From Gephyromycinifex aptenodytis (lineage in GTDB: Bacteria; Actinomycetota; Actinomycetes; Actinomycetales; Dermatophilaceae), in contig NZ_CP051155.1 in NCBI RefSeq assembly GCF_012277275.1, forward strand, positions 1,240,001 to 1,304,000: a DNA stretch of 64,000 bases, in the 5' to 3' direction. Shown piece after piece: positions 40,139 through 49,765 of the stretch. Every line of letters begins with the position of its first letter. Position 1 is the stretch's first letter. A model generated the notes under the pieces. It ran no database searches, was not told the origin of the DNA, and was given only the letters and a program-made list of their open reading frames with translations. The translations under genes and the position numbers were made by a program.

Positions 40139-42142
40139 ATGTCGCTTCGTAATACCATTCAACGCTCGAGCGCCGCCGCGTGCGTGACACTTCTCGGGCT
40201 CGCCTACGCGCCGATCGTGGCGCAGGCGACCAATGAGGGGACCGAACGAGGCAACCTGAGCTCCAACTGCGATGTGCAGTGGCAGGCCGAGAGTCTTCAG
40301 GACCTCGACGAGGCGGACATGCCGCAGGGTCTGCGTCACTACACCGCGAACAACGAATACCAATACTCCAATTCAGGCTTCGTCCGGGAAGTCAACGATG
40401 TCGTTTTCAAGGACCCGGGTTACATGGAGATCCAGCACTGGATCGGCGGCGGCGCGAAACCGACCCTGAACTGGCGCGTTCCGGTGGGCACCCGTCACGA
40501 CATGCTCGACGCCAAGCTGACGCTGACGCTGCCGGAGGGGATCGACTACACGGCTGACAGCACTCAGAGCCTGGCCACGTGGATCAACCGATGGAAAGGC
40601 ACGGCCGACGGTGGCTACGCCTTCGCACCGACCGATGGCATCACCGTCTCGGGTAACACCGTCACTGTTGACATCGGGCACCTGAAGAAGGACACCGGGA
40701 TCATCTTGCAGCTCACGGGTCTCATCGACCCCGGTCGCACCCACGAGTCCTTCACCGCCACCGCGACGCTCACCGGCCGATACGTTCAAGGCGACGCGCC
40801 GACCTGCGCCGTCACGACGCCGCCGGCGCCACCCGCACCGAGCACCGATGACTGCGAGATCGCGCTCATGGGCCGGACCATCCGCGGGCTCACCTCGCGC
40901 GACGTCGACGCCCGCATCAAGGATTCCACCCTCCCCGGGGAGACCAACGCCGACTCCTGGGGTGGCGCTAACGCCGATTCCTGGACCGTGAACGGTGTGC
41001 GCTACTGGCGCGTTTACGCTGCGACGGACATCGAACTGCGCGATGTGACCTTTACCGCGAAGGCGTCGCAGGGAATGACCTTCGGCAGCGGCCCCTCCAC
41101 CGCCACACCTGGTGGAGGTGCGCTGCGGTTCGAGAACGCCGCGGGTAAGAAGTACGACGAGGCGGCGATCGGGGTCGGCCAGGCGGTGCTTTCTCCGGAC
41201 GGGAAGTCCTTCACCCTCACGGTGGAACGGATGCCGGCCTGGTCGTCGGTGAGTGTGACCCTGAGCGCCAAGCCTGATGGCTCTGGGGCTGCCATGGTCG
41301 TCGATGAGACTCTGGTCGGCACCTCGAGCGTGTGTGCCGATGGAGCTCCCCCGGCCATCGTCGAAACCACGACGACGGAAGGTACCCGCGACTGCGTGAG
41401 CGCAACGGTACCGGTGACGACCGTGACGACCACCACCCGTCACATCTTCGATCCGCGTAGCGGACGCTGGGTCCCGACCGAGCCGGTGCGCACCAGCCAG
41501 ACGACCACTCGTCCGGCCACCCCCGCCGAACTCGCCGGATGCTCCACACCGACACCGAAGCCAACGGAGCCCAGCACCCCGGCACCAACACCTGGCACCC
41601 CGGCACCAACACCTGGCACCCCGGCACCAACGCCTGGCACCCCGGCACCGACGCCTGGCACCCCGGCGCCCAACACGCCGGTGAAACCGTCTCCGATCAA
41701 GCCGGCGCCCAGCACCCCGGCGAAGCCTGTCAAGCCCGCCAAGCCGACCGCTCCCGGTCAGACCCGACCCAACCGCCCGGCACTGGTCACCCGGACCTTC
41801 CAGGTAGATCGCTACATGCCACGCACCCGGGCGCAGGCCCGCCTAGTGGCTCGTCTGGATGACGACCGTCTGCTCCGGTACCGCGAGGACCGCGGGCTGT
41901 GGGGTGCGAACCGGTGGGAGTTCGTCACCGTCCGTGTTCCGGCCAAGGCCAGCACTGCCCAGTTGATGAAGGCAATCAACGCAGCCACCACGGTCGGTGA
42001 CATTCGCACCAGCGCCACCTTGCGCACTGCCCGCCCGGGCGGTTCCTACGTGGTTGCTTGGGAGCTCGGTCGCGGCGCCAGCACCAAGGCAGCGTGGGGC
42101 CCGCGCAAGAACATCTCGCAGCGTTTCATCGGCCGGTCCTGA
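40139..42142 (+). CDS. Large secreted protein with Pro/Thr-repeat linker, unknown function
   Basis: 667 aa. A signal peptide covers residues 1-30 (MSLRNTIQRSS, hydrophobic core, cleavage near IVAQA). Two beta-rich regions follow (about 45-220 and 236-410), each with a Cys pair; the second contains the repeat NADSWGGANADSW. A Thr-rich stretch and then a Pro/Thr/Lys linker (about 475-560) with four TPGTPAP units lead to a basic C-terminal domain of ~105 residues (VTRTFQVDRYMPRTRAQARL to the end). No LPxTG or C-terminal membrane helix, so it is probably secreted or wall-associated. GGGGGG precedes the ATG. I know no matching family. Confidence 0.75.
   Translation: MSLRNTIQRSSAAACVTLLGLAYAPIVAQATNEGTERGNLSSNCDVQWQAESLQDLDEADMPQGLRHYTANNEYQYSNSGFVREVNDVVFKDPGYMEIQHWIGGGAKPTLNWRVPVGTRHDMLDAKLTLTLPEGIDYTADSTQSLATWINRWKGTADGGYAFAPTDGITVSGNTVTVDIGHLKKDTGIILQLTGLIDPGRTHESFTATATLTGRYVQGDAPTCAVTTPPAPPAPSTDDCEIALMGRTIRGLTSRDVDARIKDSTLPGETNADSWGGANADSWTVNGVRYWRVYAATDIELRDVTFTAKASQGMTFGSGPSTATPGGGALRFENAAGKKYDEAAIGVGQAVLSPDGKSFTLTVERMPAWSSVSVTLSAKPDGSGAAMVVDETLVGTSSVCADGAPPAIVETTTTEGTRDCVSATVPVTTVTTTTRHIFDPRSGRWVPTEPVRTSQTTTRPATPAELAGCSTPTPKPTEPSTPAPTPGTPAPTPGTPAPTPGTPAPTPGTPAPNTPVKPSPIKPAPSTPAKPVKPAKPTAPGQTRPNRPALVTRTFQVDRYMPRTRAQARLVARLDDDRLLRYREDRGLWGANRWEFVTVRVPAKASTAQLMKAINAATTVGDIRTSATLRTARPGGSYVVAWELGRGASTKAAWGPRKNISQRFIGRS
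41576..41670 (+). repeat. 21-bp tandem repeat coding for TPGTPAP units
   Basis: Four full copies of a 21-bp unit (ACCCCGGCACCAACACCTGG plus C) at 41576, 41597, 41618 and 41639 and a partial fifth. Copies 1 and 2 are identical; copies 3 and 4 differ by one and two bases. In-frame, seven residues per unit, so copy-number change would lengthen or shorten the linker without a frameshift. Confidence 0.95.
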
Positions 42143-42186
42143 TGACCGGTCCGCGAGGACCCCTCCACCGTTCGTGAAGTCCGCTA

Positions 42187-42218
42187 GGCGCCCGTCCCGT
42201 ATCTGCGGGGCGGGCGCC
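42187..42218 (+). terminator. Hairpin terminator of the secreted protein gene
   Basis: 13-bp inverted repeat with one G-U pair (GGCGCCCGTCCCG, loop TATCTG, CGGGGCGGGCGCC) about 45 bases past the stop codon. No U-run. Confidence 0.7.
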
Positions 42219-42370
42219 CCGTGTTCGGCGCCTGTCCTGACGCCGTAGCAACACCGGAGCACCCGGCGGCGACACTGCGAGCGGCTCTGCCTCGGGGGTG
42301 GGACGCGATCGCAGTTCGGCGTCGTCCTGGTGCCCACCGCGGACAGCCACGGCGGCACACAATCCGACGT

Positions 42371-42379
42371 TGCTAGGCT
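42371..42379 (+). promoter_or_regulatory. Extended -10 of the Hsp70-like gene (leaderless)
   Basis: TGC-TAGGCT ends six bases before the ATG of the Hsp70-like gene, and there is no ribosome-binding site. The mRNA would start at or next to the start codon. Confidence 0.55.
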
Positions 42380-42385
42380 CCCGGT

Positions 42386-43981
42386 ATGCGTCTGGGCGTC
42401 GACTTTGGAACCACTCGAACGATCGTCGCCGCCGTTGATCGCGGTAACTATCCGGTCGTCAGCTTCCGGGACGCCGACGGGGACGCGCACGAGTTCTTCC
42501 CCTCCGTGGCCGCGCTGACACCGCAGGGTTTGGTCTACGGCTTCGATGCGTTGCGCGCCGCCCGAGACCAAGCCGCCCCGCTGGCGCGCTCCTTCAAACG
42601 GCTGCTCGCCTTCCCGGATGTCTCGACACGGACCGTCCTGCGCCTGGGCGGTCAGGCCTTCCCGGTGCTGGACGTGCTCAGCGGTTACCTGCGAGCGCTG
42701 AACGAGGCGCTCCGAGACACCTCCAGTCTGAACGGGGTGCAGGAACCCTCCTGCACCGTGGTCGCTGTCCCCGCCCACGCGCACGGCGCGCAGCGTTACC
42801 TGACCCTGGAAGCTTTCCGTCGCGCCGGCTTCGAGGTCACTGCGATGATCAACGAACCCTCGGCCGCCGGATATGAATACACCCATCGGCAGAGCCGCAC
42901 ATTGAGTTCACGCCGCACCCGGGTGCTGGTCTACGACCTGGGCGGCGGCACCTTCGACGCTTCGTTGGTCAAGGTCGACGGCCGCTTCCACGAGGTTCTG
43001 GACTCCTTGGGCATCAACAGCCTCGGTGGTGACGACTTCGACGCCGTGCTGCTGGAGTGCGCGTTGCGCGAGGCCGGACTCGGGGTCGGCGACCTGAACG
43101 CCCGCGAACTGGCTGACCTGCGCGAAGAATGCCGGGAGGCCAAGGAACGGCTGTCCCCGCAGACCCGGCGGATGTTGGTGGAGGTGCGCGGCGAGCCGGT
43201 CATCGTCTCCGTCGCTGACTTCTACGCTGCCGCGGGCCCGCTGGTCGAGGCGAGCATCGAGGCGATGAGCCCACTGGTCGGCAACCTGGACGACGCCGAT
43301 GCGTTGGTGGACGTGGCCGGTATCTACCTGGTCGGCGGCGCCAGTGGCCTGCCCCTGGTCCCGCGGCTGCTACGAGAACGTTTCGGTCGCCGGGTGCACC
43401 GCTCCCCCTACCCCGCAGCCTCGACGGCCATCGGGTTGGCCATCGCCGCCGACACCGAAGCCGGATACACCCTGACCGATCAGCTCTCTCGCGGTTTCGG
43501 TGTGTTCCGTGAGGGCTGGGATGGCAACACCCTCGAGTTCGACCCGATCATCGGACGGGACGAAGCGATCCCGGAGCAGGATCAGCGAGTGGTGGTGCAA
43601 CGCCAGTATCGGGCCGCGCACAACCTGGGCCGGTTTCGATTCGTGGAATACAGCGGACTGGATGAGCGCGGGCAACCGCGCGGGGAACTTGTCCCCTTCG
43701 CTGAGGTGCTCTTCCCCTTCGATCCCGAACTGCAGGGGTGCGCCGACCTCAACGGTGTCCCGGTAGAGCGACGCCCTGGCGGTCCCGAGGTGCGCGAGGA
43801 ATACCTGGTGGACGCGAACGGGCTCATCGAGGTGCGTCTGAGCGACCTGTCGACGGGCTACATCCAGACGCACGCGCTACGCCCAGGAGGGCCCACCGCA
43901 CCCTCCGATGCCGCGCAGCAGCCCACGGCGGCTGCCACGCCGGTCACCCAGGCCCCCTCCGCCCCCGCCGATCAGGAGTAG
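42386..43981 (+). CDS. Hsp70-like ATPase (DnaK-related)
   Basis: 531 aa. The actin-fold ATPase domain is complete: phosphate 1 LGVDFGTTRTIVAAVD (residues 3-18), NEPSAAGYEYT, phosphate 2 VYDLGGGTFDASLV and adenosine motif GIYLVGGASGLPLVPRLL (about 313-330). After residue ~350 the C-terminal part is unlike the DnaK peptide-binding domain, though it keeps a beta-rich stretch (FRFVEYSGLDERGQ), and the last 40 residues are Ala/Pro/Thr-rich. No EEVD-like end and no GrpE or DnaJ gene nearby. A specialised Hsp70 rather than the housekeeping DnaK; the client is unknown. Confidence 0.85.
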   Translation: MRLGVDFGTTRTIVAAVDRGNYPVVSFRDADGDAHEFFPSVAALTPQGLVYGFDALRAARDQAAPLARSFKRLLAFPDVSTRTVLRLGGQAFPVLDVLSGYLRALNEALRDTSSLNGVQEPSCTVVAVPAHAHGAQRYLTLEAFRRAGFEVTAMINEPSAAGYEYTHRQSRTLSSRRTRVLVYDLGGGTFDASLVKVDGRFHEVLDSLGINSLGGDDFDAVLLECALREAGLGVGDLNARELADLREECREAKERLSPQTRRMLVEVRGEPVIVSVADFYAAAGPLVEASIEAMSPLVGNLDDADALVDVAGIYLVGGASGLPLVPRLLRERFGRRVHRSPYPAASTAIGLAIAADTEAGYTLTDQLSRGFGVFREGWDGNTLEFDPIIGRDEAIPEQDQRVVVQRQYRAAHNLGRFRFVEYSGLDERGQPRGELVPFAEVLFPFDPELQGCADLNGVPVERRPGGPEVREEYLVDANGLIEVRLSDLSTGYIQTHALRPGGPTAPSDAAQQPTAAATPVTQAPSAPADQE

Positions 43982-43989
43982 AAACGCTG

Positions 43990-44025
43990 AGGGCACCACC
44001 ACCGCATACTGCGGCGGGGTGCCCT
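43990..44025 (+). terminator. Hairpin terminator of the Hsp70-like gene
   Basis: Nested inverted repeat AGGGCACC...CCGCA-TAC-TGCGG...GGTGCCCT starting eight bases past the stop codon. No U-run. Confidence 0.65.
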
Positions 44026-44129
44026 AGCGCGGTACAACCACGAATGAACACCCGCTGGCCACTGCCGCGGGCGATTCCCCGGCCAGGCCGTCACCTGGGC
44101 CAGCAGGCACGGGTCCACCCTGCGCCGAA

Positions 44130-44164
44130 CGCTGAGCGGCGAGGGCGCCCATCGCGGCTCAGCG
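44130..44164 (-). terminator. Hairpin overlapping the yajQ stop codon
   Basis: CGCTGAGC (44130-44137) pairs with GCTCAGCG (44157-44164); the second arm contains the yajQ stop codon (minus strand TGA at 44159-44161). Likely 3' end structure of the yajQ mRNA. No U-run. Confidence 0.5.
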
Positions 44165-44653
44165 GTAGTTCGTGTACTGCAGGGCCACGTCGAGGTCCGC
44201 GCCCTTGAGCATCTGCTGCACAGCCTGCAGGTCGTCCTTGTTCTTGCTGCTGACGCGCAGTTCATCGCCCTGGATGGTGGGCTTGACGGTCTTGCCGAAC
44301 TCGTCCCGGATCAGTTTGCTGATCTTCTTCGCGTTCTCCTGGGTGATGCCGTCTTTGAGGGCACCGTCCAGGCGGTAGATCTTTCCCGACAGCTTGGGAG
44401 TACCGTCCCCGGTGTCCAGCGACTTCAACGACACGCCACGCTTGATGAGTTTGGTCTGCAGCACATCCAGCACCGCTAGGCAGCGCTCCTCGCTGTTGGC
44501 CTTGATGGTCACCGACTCCCCAGCCAGTTCCACGCTCGCTTCCACGCCCTTGAAGTCGTAGCGCTGCGAGATCTCCTTGGCGGCCTGGTTGACGGCGTTG
44601 GCCACTTCCTGGTGGTCGACCTTGCTGACGATGTCGAACGAGCTGTCGGCCAT
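44159..44653 (-). CDS. yajQ: YajQ family nucleotide-binding protein
   Basis: 164 aa, the family's standard length. It starts [20 protein letters not shown], with [29 protein letters not shown] and [19 protein letters not shown] followed by [19 protein letters not shown]. The family (formerly DUF520) has two ferredoxin-like domains; some members bind cyclic di-GMP, but the role in actinobacteria is not settled. AAGGAG precedes the ATG. The neighbouring tRNA-Tyr gene is a common partner. Confidence 0.95.
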   Translation of the reverse strand: MADSSFDIVSKVDHQEVANAVNQAAKEISQRYDFKGVEASVELAGESVTIKANSEERCLAVLDVLQTKLIKRGVSLKSLDTGDGTPKLSGKIYRLDGALKDGITQENAKKISKLIRDEFGKTVKPTIQGDELRVSSKNKDDLQAVQQMLKGADLDVALQYTNYR

Positions 44654-44792
44654 GGGCTCTCCTTAACGGCTGATGTTTCTGGGGTTCTTGACTGTTGCGT
44701 TTTTCCACACGTTTCGCGGCGGCCGCCCACTGCCGTCGGCGGCGCCTCGTCTTGACACTAACGGAGGCGTCTCACCCGGGACGGCGATACGA

Positions 44793-44824
44793 CGATGGCC
44801 CCCACCGTGAGGTGAGGGCCATCG
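44793..44824 (-). terminator. Hairpin terminator after tRNA-Tyr
   Basis: 14-bp inverted repeat with one mismatch (CGATGGCCCCCACC, loop GTGA, GGTGAGGGCCATCG) beginning seven bases past the encoded CCA end of tRNA-Tyr on the minus strand. Confidence 0.75.
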
Positions 44825-44830
44825 TGGCGC

Positions 44831-44914
44831 TGGTGGCAGGTCAAGGATTCGAACCTTGGTAGCTTTCGCGACGGATTTACAGTCCGCTCCCATTGGCCGC
44901 TCGGGCAACCTGCC
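44831..44914 (-). tRNA. tRNA-Tyr (anticodon GTA)
   Basis: Class II tRNA on the minus strand with a long variable arm: acceptor GGCAGGT with ACCTGCC, anticodon loop CTGTAAA, T-loop TTCGAAT, discriminator A and an encoded 3' CCA (included). Anticodon GTA reads tyrosine. Confidence 0.96.
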
Positions 44915-45017
44915 GTGGTGCGCCTGGGAAGAATACCAACCTCCCCCCCTATCTCGTCCAATCCGGGGGTGGGCGAAGCCGCTGAGCAGCGCTGATCGAG
45001 TCGGCGGAACCCGACCG

Positions 45018-45023
45018 TAGGCT
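45018..45023 (+). promoter_or_regulatory. -10 element of the AEC transporter gene (leaderless)
   Basis: TAGGCT ends seven bases before the GTG start codon; no ribosome-binding site lies between. A transcription start at the start codon is expected. Confidence 0.5.
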
Positions 45024-45030
45024 GCCTCTC

Positions 45031-45933
<903 letters not shown>

Positions 45934-46272
45934 GCCTGCGGTCCCCACGCCGAGAACGCGGCCGCCTCGGCCTGCCGAGGCGGAGCTGCTCGTTCACCGC
46001 ACCGCATGACCGCGGATCCACATCCACCTGAGGTCACCGCCGACGCCGAGCCTGGTGTGGAACAACGCGACGCCACCGCTGTGGACGAGAGGTTCCGGGC
46101 GGCTCGCTGTTTACTGCTGAGGCACCGGCGCGGATGACGAGGCATTCCGGGACGGCGGCCTCCCCAAGCTCAAGCGCAACTGCGGCTTGGCACCGCCGAC
46201 TACAGGCGCCAGCGAGCCGGTGCGCTCGGTCGCGCATTCTGTCTGTGCCCAGAGCTGGCCCACAATGAAGCA
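45934..46272 (+). other. Intergenic region with AEC gene terminator
   Basis: The perfect 10-bp inverted repeat CCGCCTCGGC-CT-GCCGAGGCGG (45962-45983), extendable through GAAC/GTTC flanks, ends the AEC gene. The remaining ~290 bases hold no gene that I trust. A weak -10-like CACAAT (46261-46266) lies six bases before the next GTG start. Confidence 0.6.
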
Positions 46273-47592
46273 GTGGGTAGCCCTCGCGCGTGGATCGTGC
46301 TCTTCTCCGGTGTCGTCGTTTACGCCTCAGCCGTACTGCAGCGCACCAGCTTCGGGGTGGCTGGGGTGCAGGCTGTGGACCGGTTCGGAGCCTCTGCCGG
46401 ACTGATCGGGCTGTTCGTCGTGCTGCAACTCGTGGTCTACGCGGGTTTGCAGGTGCCGGTCGGGGTGCTCCTGGACCGGTTCGGTACTCGAACCCTGGTC
46501 AGTGTGGGCGCGGCGACGATGTTCATGGGGCAGATCCTGATGGCCTCGGCCGATTCGATCCCCGAGGGGTTGATAGCTCGGGTGCTTGTCGGCGCAGGTG
46601 ACGCGATGACCTTCGGCAGTGTCATCCGGTTGGTCCCGGCGTGGTTCCCCGCCAAACGGGTTCCGTTGTTGACGCAGCTGACCGGGTTGCTCGGGCAGAG
46701 CGGTCAGATCGCCTCGGCCGTTCCGTTCGCCTATGTCCTGGAGGCGTACGGGTGGCGCACCGCTTTCCTGGGGGCGGCGGCGGTGGCGGCGACCGCGTTG
46801 GTACTGGCGTTGGGGGTGGTCCGCAACGCCCCGCCGGGAGCTGCGCCCATCGATGCCGGCACCGACCCGGATCGGATCGTCGACCTCGTGGTGGCCACCT
46901 GGCGCACTCCCGGCACCCGCCTGGGTCTTTGGACGCACTTCTCGACGAGCTTCTCCCCCATGGTGTTCGCGATGATGTGGGGCTTCCCGTATCTCATCAG
47001 CGGCGAAGGGCGCGAACCCGCCCAGGCCAGCGCGCTGTTCACGCTCTACGTGCTTGCCTCACTGCCCTGTGGTCCGCTGCTGGGCAGCCTCACCCAGCGA
47101 TACCCCTACCGGCGCAGCAACCTCGTGTTCGCCATCGTCGCCGCCAACATCCTGCCGTGGATACTGGTGCTGGCCTGGCCCGGACCGGCGCCCACCTGGC
47201 TGCTTGTGGTTCTCGCGCTCGGCCTGGCCACCGGTGGTCCGGGTTCGGCGATCGGATTCGACTTCGCCCGCACCTCCAACCCCGCCCATCGCCTCGGTAC
47301 CGCCACCGGCATCGTCATCATGGGCGGTTTCGGCGCTGCGCTGGTCTCCATCCTCATCATCGGGGTCGTCATCGACGTCCTCACCGGGTTCGGCGCCTCG
47401 CCGTTGGCGGCGCACCGCTGGGCGATGGCCACCCAGTTCCCGCTTTTCGCGATCGGCCTGCTCGGCATCGTCTCCACCCGACGCAAGACCCGTGCTCTGA
47501 TGGCCGGCGACGGTGCCCGACTCGACCCGTTGCACGCTGCGCTGCGACGCAAGTACCGCGCCCGGCGCCGCCCCCGTGATCCGAGGCGATAG
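46273..47592 (+). CDS. MFS transporter
   Basis: 439-aa major facilitator with twelve predicted helices. The N-terminal half has YASAVLQRTSFGVAGVQA, GVLLDRFGTRTLVSVGAA (the loop 2-3 motif) and RVLVGAGDAMTFGSVIRLV; the C-terminal half has [17 protein letters not shown] and a long helix pair with a basic tail. Resembles the nitrate/sialate-type branch in outline, but the substrate is open. GTG start without a clear ribosome-binding site. Its TAG stop codon is part of the -10-like TAGCCT of the next gene. Confidence 0.85.
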   Translation: MGSPRAWIVLFSGVVVYASAVLQRTSFGVAGVQAVDRFGASAGLIGLFVVLQLVVYAGLQVPVGVLLDRFGTRTLVSVGAATMFMGQILMASADSIPEGLIARVLVGAGDAMTFGSVIRLVPAWFPAKRVPLLTQLTGLLGQSGQIASAVPFAYVLEAYGWRTAFLGAAAVAATALVLALGVVRNAPPGAAPIDAGTDPDRIVDLVVATWRTPGTRLGLWTHFSTSFSPMVFAMMWGFPYLISGEGREPAQASALFTLYVLASLPCGPLLGSLTQRYPYRRSNLVFAIVAANILPWILVLAWPGPAPTWLLVVLALGLATGGPGSAIGFDFARTSNPAHRLGTATGIVIMGGFGAALVSILIIGVVIDVLTGFGASPLAAHRWAMATQFPLFAIGLLGIVSTRRKTRALMAGDGARLDPLHAALRRKYRARRRPRDPRR

Positions 47593-47595
47593 CCT
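47590..47595 (+). promoter_or_regulatory. -10 element of the MOSC gene (leaderless)
   Basis: TAGCCT ends seven bases before the ATG at 47603. It overlaps the stop codon of the MFS gene. No ribosome-binding site is seen. Confidence 0.45.
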
Positions 47596-47602
47596 CCCCG
47601 AC

Positions 47603-48304
47603 ATGGCACAGGTCGACGTGGAGCTTCAGGCTGTGCTGACCGGCCGTGCTGCTGCACTACCCGGGGGACGCGCTCGAAGCGCAATCATCAAACAGGCCCG
47701 AGCCGAACCTGTAGTGGTCGGCACCGACGGCGCACTCGGGGACGAACAGGCCGATCTCGTGCATCACGGCGGCCCGGAGAAGGCTCTGCATCACTACCCG
47801 CGTGATCACTACCCGAGGTGGGCGGCGTGGATGCCCCAGGAGGCGGCATCCAGTGCAGCCTTCGCGGCTCCCGGCGCGTTCGGGGAGAACCTGTCCACCA
47901 CCGGGCTGACCGAGAGCGACGTCTGCCTCGGAGACACCTTCGAGCTGGGTTCCACCACCATCCAGGTGTCTCAGGCCCGCCAGCCGTGCTGGAAACTGGA
48001 TCTGCGCCACGGCCGTCGAGGGGTAGCCCGGCGCATGCAGGAGTTGCGCTGCACCGGCTGGTACTACCGCGTCTTGACCCCCGGTCAGATCAGCACGGGC
48101 GATCGCCTCGTCCTGGTTGAGCGCCCCGAGCCGCAGTGGCCGCTCGCGCGGTTGCTGACCGCCTTGTTCGACCGTTCCGCCGGTCCGCGCGAATGGGAGG
48201 CAGCCGCGGGCCTGAGCACCCTGTCGCCGGGCTGGCGCGCCACCTTTGCCGAACGCGTCGCCAAGCGGCGGGTGGAGGACTGGACCTCGCGGCTGAACCC
48301 GTGA
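47603..48304 (+). CDS. MOSC domain protein (YiiM-like)
   Basis: 233 aa. MOSC domains are molybdenum-cofactor-related, and YiiM-type members reduce N-hydroxylated compounds. Visible are DLVHHGGPEKALHHYPRDHY, GAFGENLSTTGLTESDVCLG, and the conserved QARQPCWKLDLRHG with the single MOSC cysteine. A C-terminal helical part (about 170-233) with WTSRLNP completes the YiiM layout. I use the ATG at 47603; the longer frame overlaps the MFS gene. Confidence 0.9.
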   Translation: MAQVDVELQAVLTGRAAALPGGRARSAIIKQARAEPVVVGTDGALGDEQADLVHHGGPEKALHHYPRDHYPRWAAWMPQEAASSAAFAAPGAFGENLSTTGLTESDVCLGDTFELGSTTIQVSQARQPCWKLDLRHGRRGVARRMQELRCTGWYYRVLTPGQISTGDRLVLVERPEPQWPLARLLTALFDRSAGPREWEAAAGLSTLSPGWRATFAERVAKRRVEDWTSRLNP

Positions 48305-48469
48305 ACGCGAGCGCCGCACCTTCGTGCAATGCAGCGTATGCAGATAGAGGTCTGTCCGCCCGGCATCCTCGGGTGGGCGGACCTATGCCTGCCGCAACCC
48401 CGACCCCACCCGGCGCGCCGAGGGCCAGGCCGCTGCTGCGCGAGGACTCCGGAGGCTCAGCCGGAGACG

Positions 48470-48475
48470 TAGGCT
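48470..48475 (+). promoter_or_regulatory. -10 element of the class V aminotransferase gene (leaderless)
   Basis: TAGGCT ends six bases before the ATG at 48482; no ribosome-binding site between. Same arrangement as at 42374 and 45018. Confidence 0.55.
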
Positions 48476-48481
48476 TTCGAT

Positions 48482-49615
48482 ATGAACCTCCCGCGTCCCG
48501 AGATCGACCCGGACGGCCTGCTCGAGTACTCCGTCGTCTTCACTGACCGCGCCCTGAACCACATGTCGCGTCGGTTCATCAGTGTGATGCAGGAGATCGA
48601 CGAGTCACTGAAGTCGACCTACAACGCACATACCGTCGCGCTGGTCCCCGGCGGCGGCACCTATGCGATGGAAGCAGTTGCTCGCCAGCTCGCGACTAAA
48701 CGCCGCTGTCTGGTTATTCGCAACGGCTTTTTCTCCTACCGGTGGTCGCAGATTTTCGAAACCGGTGGCATCACCGACTCAGTCACGGTCTGCCAGGCCC
48801 GCCCGCTCGCTCAGGGCCCCACTGCACCGTGGGCGCCCGCGCCCATCGACGAGGTCGTGGCCACCATCGCGCGGGACAAACCCGAGCTCGTGTTCGCTGC
48901 CCACGTCGAGACGGCTGCCGGCATGCTGCTGCCGCCGGACTACCTGCGCGCGGTTGCCACCGCTACCCATGAAGCTGGGGGCATGTTCGTCCTGGACTGC
49001 ATCGCCTCCGGCGCGATATGGGTGGACATGCAGGAGGCCGGGGTCGACATCCTCATCAGCGCCCCGCAGAAAGGGTGGAGCGGAACACCCTGTGCCGGGT
49101 TCGTGATGCTGAATGAATCAGCGCGCGCTGCGGTCCTCGAGTCGGATTCGACAAGCTTCGCCATCGATCTGAAGAAGTGGCTTTCCATCACCGAGGGTTA
49201 CGCCCAGGGCAAGGCCGCCTACCACGCGACCATGCCGACCGACGCCCTGGCCGGCGTGGCGCAGGCGATGCGCGAGACCCGCGAACGCGGCCTTGAACAG
49301 ACCCGCAACGCGCAGCTCGAACTCGGCCAGAAGACGCGCGCGCTGTTGGCCGAGCACGGCTATCCCTGCGTTGCCGCCGACAGCTTCGCCGCGCCTTCGG
49401 TGGTCGTGGCCTACACCGACAACGCCGAGGTTCGCAGCGGGGCCGCCTTCGCCGCCCAGGGCATGCAAATCGCTGCCGGGGTGCCCTTGATGTGCGGCGA
49501 GCCAGAGGGCTTCTCTACCTTCCGCCTCGGCCTGTTCGGCCTGGACAAGCTGGCCGACCCGGAAGCGACCCTGGATCGACTCGCGAGCGCTCTGGACCGT
49601 ATCGCTGAGCAGTAG
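48482..49615 (+). CDS. Class V aminotransferase (serine/alanine-glyoxylate type)
   Basis: PLP enzyme of 377 aa. VALVPGGGTYAMEAVARQL holds the phosphate-binding loop, FVLDCIASGAIWVDMQEAGVD supplies the ring-contacting Asp, and SAPQKGWSGTPCAGF the PLP lysine (about residue 199). These match alanine- or serine-glyoxylate and related transaminases; one short class makes or breaks 2-aminoethylphosphonate, which I cannot exclude. It converges on an IclR regulator and lies near glycerate kinase, consistent with glyoxylate/serine metabolism (inference). Confidence 0.85.
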   Translation: MNLPRPEIDPDGLLEYSVVFTDRALNHMSRRFISVMQEIDESLKSTYNAHTVALVPGGGTYAMEAVARQLATKRRCLVIRNGFFSYRWSQIFETGGITDSVTVCQARPLAQGPTAPWAPAPIDEVVATIARDKPELVFAAHVETAAGMLLPPDYLRAVATATHEAGGMFVLDCIASGAIWVDMQEAGVDILISAPQKGWSGTPCAGFVMLNESARAAVLESDSTSFAIDLKKWLSITEGYAQGKAAYHATMPTDALAGVAQAMRETRERGLEQTRNAQLELGQKTRALLAEHGYPCVAADSFAAPSVVVAYTDNAEVRSGAAFAAQGMQIAAGVPLMCGEPEGFSTFRLGLFGLDKLADPEATLDRLASALDRIAEQ

Positions 49616-49676
49616 CCGGACTCCGATGGCGTGCTCGACGGGCCTGAATGAGCGCGACTAGCGCCGGTCATGCAGA

Positions 49677-49714
49677 CACCAGGGTGGGCTCTGGAATCAG
49701 AGACCACCCTGGTG
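49677..49714. terminator. Bidirectional terminator between aminotransferase and iclR-type genes
   Basis: Perfect 11-bp arms CACCAGGGTGG and CCACCCTGGTG enclose a second stem CTCTG/CAGAG with loop GAAT. Placed between two converging genes (stops at 49615 and 49766), it can serve both. Confidence 0.8.
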
Positions 49715-49765
49715 CGGTGCTCAGGAACGACCGGAGAAGTGCGGCTTCGCTCTGGGGTCGCCAGC

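Noticed and set aside
41576-41670. Tandem repeat as a possible CRISPR-like array
   Set aside because: Units are contiguous without spacers and encode an in-frame Pro/Thr linker.
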